Below, piece by piece: positions 60,211 through 64,000 of a stretch of 64,000 nucleotides of DNA. Source of the DNA: Sanguibacter sp. HDW7 (GTDB lineage Bacteria > Actinomycetota > Actinomycetes > Actinomycetales > Cellulomonadaceae); contig NZ_CP049862.1 of NCBI RefSeq assembly GCF_011300875.1, positions 930,001 through 994,000 of the forward strand. The letters are read 5' to 3'. The translations under genes were made by a program, and so were the position numbers. The notes beneath the pieces were generated by a model. The model made no database searches. It saw only the letters and a program-made list of their open reading frames with translations, and had not been told where the DNA came from. Within the stretch, counting starts at the first letter, position 1; every line of letters starts with the position of its first letter.

Positions 60211-61888
60211 TGGCGCGGGGCTCGGGGGCTGCGGTCGGGGCGTCGTAGGACCCGGGCTCGTCGAAGTGCCAGCCGCCGCGCCATGTCATCGCGACCCGGC
60301 GCCGGTCGACGTGCTGGTGGTGGAACCAGCACAGCAGCGCGGCATTGTCGGTCGCGGTCGGACCGCCGTCGGCCCAGTGGACGCGAGCGTGGTGGACCTC
60401 GGAGATCTGCGGGGGAGCGTCGCACCCGGTCCACGCCCACGTGCGGTCGCGGGCGATGACGGCCTTGCGCCGGGCGCCCGTGAACGTGCGTTGCGCGCGT
60501 CCCACGTCGAGGACCTCGGAGTCGGGCCCGAAGACGACGCGCGTGACGGTGCAGTCGGCCGCGATGCGTTCGAGGACCTGGCGCGGGACGGGTCCGGTGC
60601 CGTCGAGCCACGTCGGGCCGGGGCTGCAGAGCTCGGACCGCACGTCCTCTGCGCTCGGCGGCACGCTTGTGGTTCTGCGAGACATCGCCGACCGACTGCC
60701 GAACCCGGTGCCGCCGTGCGGACCTGTGCGCTGCGCGAGCGCCTCGAAGTCCTTCCACGGTACGAGCACGGTGACGTGCGGTCGCACCGATGCGCCGGTG
60801 CCGAGGCCGCCGTCGTCGAGCAGGCGGCGCGCGAGCCCGGCGAGGGCGATCGCGCGTCGCTGCGTCGGCCGGAGACCGTCGTGCGCTGACGGCACGCCGA
60901 CGATCGCGGCGAGTGCCGTCGAGAGCTCCTGCCCGTGCTCCTCGGTGAGGAATCCGGCGACGTGGTAGCCACCGGTCGTGCGGGACAGGTCGAGGTGCTC
61001 GCGGTCCTGCGCGAGCCGATAGCCGCGCTCGTCGGACTCCGGGTCGGCGACGTGCGCGAAGCGACGTGCCGCGGAGCCGAGGTCCCGCAGGTCGAAGCGC
61101 TCCGCGAGGCCGAGCATCACCTGCTCGCCGGTGACGACCTGTCGGGGGCACGAGCAGAGTCCCGTGTCCGCGGTGCAGCCCGGCGCGTGGAGCCGGTCCT
61201 CGAGAGAGGTCAAGCGATCGCTCGCGGTCTCACCGGCGGCGGGAACGTCGGCCGCTCCCGCGTCGTCGGTCGCTCCTGCGTCGCTGTGCGTTCCAACGTC
61301 GCAGCCTTCGCCCGCGTCGCTGCCGCGATCCTCGCCGGGACCCGGGTCCGTGACGTCGACCGTCCCGCCGACCTGTGCGTGGAGCGTGGCGAGCGCGTCC
61401 CTCCGGGAGTCGGACGTCGGGAGGGTGCGCGCGAGCACATCGACCTGCGGTGCCGAGAGCCTCCCGGCCCGCGCCGCACGGAGCGTCGCAGGCAGGTCGT
61501 CCCGGAGCCGCGCCGCGGCGAGGACCTCGCGCCGGGCGACGGGCAGCCCGCGCCGTTCCTTCCAGGCGACCCAGTGCGCGAACGACCTGAAAGTGTCCGC
61601 CCTCCACGCGCCCTCGGCCTCGACCCGCCCGAGCCAGCCCAGCCGCTGCGCGTGGAGCCGGTCGAGGAGAGCGACAGTGCGCGCGGATGCCTCGGCCGCG
61701 AGGGTCCCCGGTGCGGCGGCGGGGTCCTGGGTGCACACGAGGTCGACGAGCGACTCGATCGACGTGAGGAGCCCGAGGAGATCGGTGGGCGCGGGAGCGG
61801 CGGTCCTCGGCCAGGCCGCAGGGACCAGCTCGATCACGGTGGCGCGGCGTTCACCGGTGTCGTTGCTGGCGTCGTCGCCGTCGGTCAT
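60200..61888 (-). CDS. DUF222 / HNH endonuclease (13E12-type)
   Basis: 562 residues. The N-terminal two thirds are the DUF222 domain (SVRTVALLDRLHAQR-type helices, FAHWVAWKERRGLPVARREV, LSAPQVDVLARTL), interrupted by a variable acidic loop around residues 170-230. The C-terminal HNH nuclease reads ISEVHHARVHWADGG and AALLCWFHHQHVD, so the metal site is intact. ATG 61886-61888 is chosen; the upstream frame to 61993 lacks support. It belongs to the 13E12 family of mycobacteria, repetitive mobile-like genes, some SOS-controlled. A perfect LexA box lies 132 bases upstream. Confidence 0.88.
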   Translation of the reverse strand: MTDGDDASNDTGERRATVIELVPAAWPRTAAPAPTDLLGLLTSIESLVDLVCTQDPAAAPGTLAAEASARTVALLDRLHAQRLGWLGRVEAEGAWRADTFRSFAHWVAWKERRGLPVARREVLAAARLRDDLPATLRAARAGRLSAPQVDVLARTLPTSDSRRDALATLHAQVGGTVDVTDPGPGEDRGSDAGEGCDVGTHSDAGATDDAGAADVPAAGETASDRLTSLEDRLHAPGCTADTGLCSCPRQVVTGEQVMLGLAERFDLRDLGSAARRFAHVADPESDERGYRLAQDREHLDLSRTTGGYHVAGFLTEEHGQELSTALAAIVGVPSAHDGLRPTQRRAIALAGLARRLLDDGGLGTGASVRPHVTVLVPWKDFEALAQRTGPHGGTGFGSRSAMSRRTTSVPPSAEDVRSELCSPGPTWLDGTGPVPRQVLERIAADCTVTRVVFGPDSEVLDVGRAQRTFTGARRKAVIARDRTWAWTGCDAPPQISEVHHARVHWADGGPTATDNAALLCWFHHQHVDRRRVAMTWRGGWHFDEPGSYDAPTAAPEPRARTR

Positions 61889-62239
61889 TCCGTCACCGCC
61901 TCGTCTGTTCCACCACGTCACGTTCGTCGCGATCTGCTCGCGCCCAGGTTCTCGATGCCGTTCCGGCGACCCGAGCAGGTGCGAGACCCGCACCGGGCCG
62001 GAGCGACCCTTCCACGATATCGAACGGTCGTTCGATGATGCGAGCGGTGGACGTGCCTCTCACCCCGCGCTCACCCGCCGCGTTCGCACCCGCCGGCATG
62101 CCGGCGCCACGACCGGACCCGCGCTCGCCGCGCAACGACTGGAATCTGCGCTCGTTGCACCCGTGTGCGCCCGTGGTCACGTCGTCCCATGCCTCGCGCC
62201 CGTGTGCCTCCGCCCGTGAAGGTGCGCAAAGATGGGCGC
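61889..62239. other. Divergent intergenic region between HNH gene and birA
   Basis: 351 bases without a credible gene. It contains the LexA box at 62020-62035 and a -10-like TATCGT on the minus strand at 62014-62019. The birA side has AAAGAT (62228-62233) six bases before ATG 62240. Confidence 0.6.
62020..62035. promoter_or_regulatory. LexA SOS box
   Basis: TCGAACGGTCGTTCGA is a perfect match to the actinobacterial SOS consensus TCGAAC-N4-GTTCGA, with symmetry extending one more base pair on each side (62019-62036). It abuts TATCGT on the minus strand, a likely -10 for the HNH gene, so LexA would block its transcription. Confidence 0.88.
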
Positions 62240-63109
62240 ATGACCTCCGACGCACCCCGTGAGCCGCTCGACGCGCAGCTGCTGCGCGACCTGCTGCGCG
62301 CTCCGGTCGGGGTCCTCCAGCGGGTCGACGTACGTCCCGAGGTCACGTCGACGAACACGGTCCTCGTCACCGAGGCGCGCGACACCCCGCACGCGTGGCC
62401 CACGCCGTCGCTGCTCGTCGCCGACCATCAGACCGCCGGCCGCGGCCGTCTCGACCGCGCGTGGCAGACGCCCCCGCACACGGCGCTCACGGCGTCGACC
62501 GTCATCGCCCCCGGGACCCCGCGCGAGACCTGGGGGTGGCTCCCGCTGCTCGCCGGGCTCGCGGCGGCGCGCTCGCTGCGCAGCATGACGGCGCTCGATG
62601 TCCGCACGAAGTGGCCCAACGACCTGCTCGTGCCCGCGCCCGACGGCGCAGACCTCCTGGGCTGGGGCCCGTGGCGCAAGGTGGGTGGCATCCTTGCGGA
62701 GGTCGTCGACGACGAGCGTGTCGTCGTCGGGCTGGGCATCAACGTCGACCAGCGCCCCGACGAGCTCCCGGTCGCCTCGGCGTCGTCGCTCGCCGCGCAC
62801 GGCGTGTCGCAGCGCCGCGAGATGCTCGTCGCAGGCCTCGAGACGTCGTTCGTCGAGCTGCTCACGATCTGGCGGGAGCATGCGGGCGACGCGGTCGCGG
62901 CGGGACTCGCGGAGGAGGTCACGGCGCTGTGCGTGTCGATCGGCACGGACGTCCGCGTGACGGCCGCGGGCGGCCGCGAGCTGCGCGGGACGACGGTCGG
63001 GCTCGACGCCGACGGCGCGCTGCTCGTGCGCACGACGACCGGCGACGTCGAACGGATCATCAGCGGCGACGTGCAGCACCTGCGCGTCATCGGGGCCGAG
63101 CAGGACTGA
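62240..63109 (+). CDS. birA: Biotin-[acetyl-CoA-carboxylase] ligase
   Basis: Attaches biotin to the AccA BCCP lysine, 289 residues, class I enzyme without the DNA-binding domain of E. coli BirA. It has the biotinyl-AMP loop GRGRLDRAW, the lysine site KWPNDLLV, the substrate motif KVGGILAEV and a C-terminal SH3-like domain (GRELRGTTVGLDADGALLV). ATG 62240 is used; AAAGAT six bases upstream is a weak leaderless -10. Divergent from the SOS-controlled gene and near accD, as in mycobacteria. Confidence 0.94.
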   Translation: MTSDAPREPLDAQLLRDLLRAPVGVLQRVDVRPEVTSTNTVLVTEARDTPHAWPTPSLLVADHQTAGRGRLDRAWQTPPHTALTASTVIAPGTPRETWGWLPLLAGLAAARSLRSMTALDVRTKWPNDLLVPAPDGADLLGWGPWRKVGGILAEVVDDERVVVGLGINVDQRPDELPVASASSLAAHGVSQRREMLVAGLETSFVELLTIWREHAGDAVAAGLAEEVTALCVSIGTDVRVTAAGGRELRGTTVGLDADGALLVRTTTGDVERIISGDVQHLRVIGAEQD

Positions 63110-63114
63110 CGCCC

Positions 63115-63120
63115 TAGGAT
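63115..63120 (+). promoter_or_regulatory. -10 hexamer TAGGAT for the cyclase gene (leaderless)
   Basis: TAGGAT ends seven bases before GTG 63128. An ATG at 63119 is in frame but lies inside the hexamer. Confidence 0.6.
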
Positions 63121-63127
63121 GGCCGAC

Positions 63128-64000
63128 GTGTCGCACGAGTGGTCCGAGGAGGTCGAACGCGTCGTCGCGGGCCTGCTCGGCGGCGAGCGTTCGTCGACCC
63201 TGCCCGGGCTCGCCGCGGAGGCGGGGCTCGACGAGGCGTGGGTCGCCCGATACTGGCAGCTCATGGGGCTGCCGCCGTCGAGCGAGGACGCGCGCGAGTA
63301 CACGCACGAGGACGCCGAGGCGCTCGCGGAGCTACACGACCTCGCCGAGCGCGAGAACCTCGACGCGCGCACGCTCGCGTCGCTCGTGAGATCCGTCGGG
63401 CATTCGACAGAACGCCTCTCGTGGTGGCACTTCGAAGCGCTCGTCGACCACGAGGTGCGCCAGCAGGGGCTTCTCGACCCGGACGCGCGCCGCGCGGTCA
63501 TCCGGTCGATGGACAGGCTGGCGCCCGTGCTCGAGCGTCAGCTCGTCCACGCGTGGCGGCGGCAGACGACGGCTCTCGTCACGCGCATGGCGCAGGAGTT
63601 CGGGGATGCGGCGCAGGACACGGCGTCGATCCGCTCGGGGCGCGACCTTCCGCTGCCGCGCGCCGTGGGCTTCGCGGACATCGTCTCGTTCACGCGCATG
63701 ACGGCGACGATGGCGCCCGACGACTTCGCGAACTTCATCCAGGCGTTCGAGACGCGCGCCCGCGACATCGTCACGGCGAACGGCGGCCGCGTCGTCAAGA
63801 CGATCGGCGACGCTCTCCTGTTCATCGCGGACGACGTCGTCACGGGTGCGCGCGTCGCTCTCGGGCTCGCGAAGGCGACCGAGGACGAGCTCGGCGTCGA
63901 GGGCATCGCGGGCCGGCCGGTACGTGTGAGCCTCGTGTGGGGGCGCGTGCTCGCACGTTTCGGTGATGTCTTCGGACCGTCGGTCAACCTCGCGTCGCGG
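63128..64000 (+). CDS. Class III adenylate cyclase (3' end outside window)
   Basis: 291 codons are visible and the frame runs off the right edge. The N-terminal ~165 residues are a helical regulatory domain (LDEAWVARYWQLMGLP, then DAEALAELHDLAERENL), resembling the pH-responsive autoinhibitory domain of mycobacterial Rv1264-type cyclases; this is inference. The cyclase domain has metal Asp184 in GFADIVSFTRM and Asp228 in VVKTIGDALLFI, adenine-selecting Lys224 and Asp280 (GDVFGPSVNLASR), Asn287 and Arg291. So adenylate rather than guanylate cyclase is likely. Start GTG 63128 fits the leaderless -10; ATG 63119 adds three residues. Confidence 0.9.
   Translation, partial: MSHEWSEEVERVVAGLLGGERSSTLPGLAAEAGLDEAWVARYWQLMGLPPSSEDAREYTHEDAEALAELHDLAERENLDARTLASLVRSVGHSTERLSWWHFEALVDHEVRQQGLLDPDARRAVIRSMDRLAPVLERQLVHAWRRQTTALVTRMAQEFGDAAQDTASIRSGRDLPLPRAVGFADIVSFTRMTATMAPDDFANFIQAFETRARDIVTANGGRVVKTIGDALLFIADDVVTGARVALGLAKATEDELGVEGIAGRPVRVSLVWGRVLARFGDVFGPSVNLASR

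Overview
The window is a 64 kb piece of a very GC-rich chromosome with dense third-position G/C codon use. Protein families and gene order point to an actinobacterium, most likely a Micrococcales member near Cellulomonas or Sanguibacter. The main reasons are the actinobacterial acyl-CoA carboxylase neighbourhood (birA, accD, accE, maf, accA), DUF222/HNH proteins, DtxR-type iron boxes, a LexA box of the TCGAAC-N4-GTTCGA type, and many leaderless genes whose -10 hexamer lies 6-7 nt before the start codon. Species assignment is inference. I saw no tRNA, rRNA, CRISPR array, transposase or phage gene.

Layout. 0-1.2 kb: 3' part of an M20 amidohydrolase. 1.5-8.7 kb: a nucleoside uptake and salvage operon (BMP lipoprotein, two-domain ATPase, two permeases, cdd, deoA). 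8.9-14.0 kb, minus strand: a siderophore uptake operon (ATPase, binding lipoprotein, siderophore-interacting protein, two FecCD permeases) behind a 45-bp near-perfect palindrome containing a DtxR/IdeR box. 14.2-16.4 kb: two DUF202 membrane proteins, a protein that may be a papain-like/C39-like peptidase, and a small acidic protein. 16.5-20 kb: add, deoC and two siderophore-interacting-protein paralogues in one operon. 20-23 kb: a two-component system and a DUF4352 protein. 23.2-28.3 kb: purine nucleoside phosphorylase coupled to a phosphosugar mutase, an LpdA-type flavoprotein and a HAD phosphatase. 28.5-31.1 kb: an EEP-domain membrane protein and a partner. 31.2-34.8 kb: efeUOB iron uptake with its own iron box. 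35.2-41.1 kb: pgi and a 1317-residue secreted GH26 mannanase with candidate LacI-type operators. 41.3-44 kb: accA and maf. 44.3-57.4 kb: a DUF885 protein, a VKOR homologue and a surface-glycan region. 57.4-64 kb: accE, a hypothetical gene, accD, an SOS-box-preceded DUF222/HNH gene, birA and a class III nucleotide cyclase.

How it fits together. Three themes recur. First, nucleoside catabolism: uptake, deamination, phosphorolysis and the deoxyribose-phosphate aldolase step are spread over three loci. Second, iron: two import systems carry predicted DtxR sites, and extra siderophore-interacting proteins sit beside add-deoC. Third, a six-gene translationally coupled operon (56.0 to 48.3 kb) encodes a CMP-nonulosonate synthetase fused to a HAD phosphatase, a NeuB-type synthase without its SAF domain, a GT2 enzyme and three polysialyltransferase-like proteins. 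A divergent membrane acyltransferase and an ExoA-like transferase flank it. No NeuC-type epimerase is present, so a Kdn-like sugar and a teichulosonic-acid-like wall polymer is my leading hypothesis. This region sits where other actinobacteria have accE directly beside maf, which suggests insertion. It is the best candidate for an undescribed system here.
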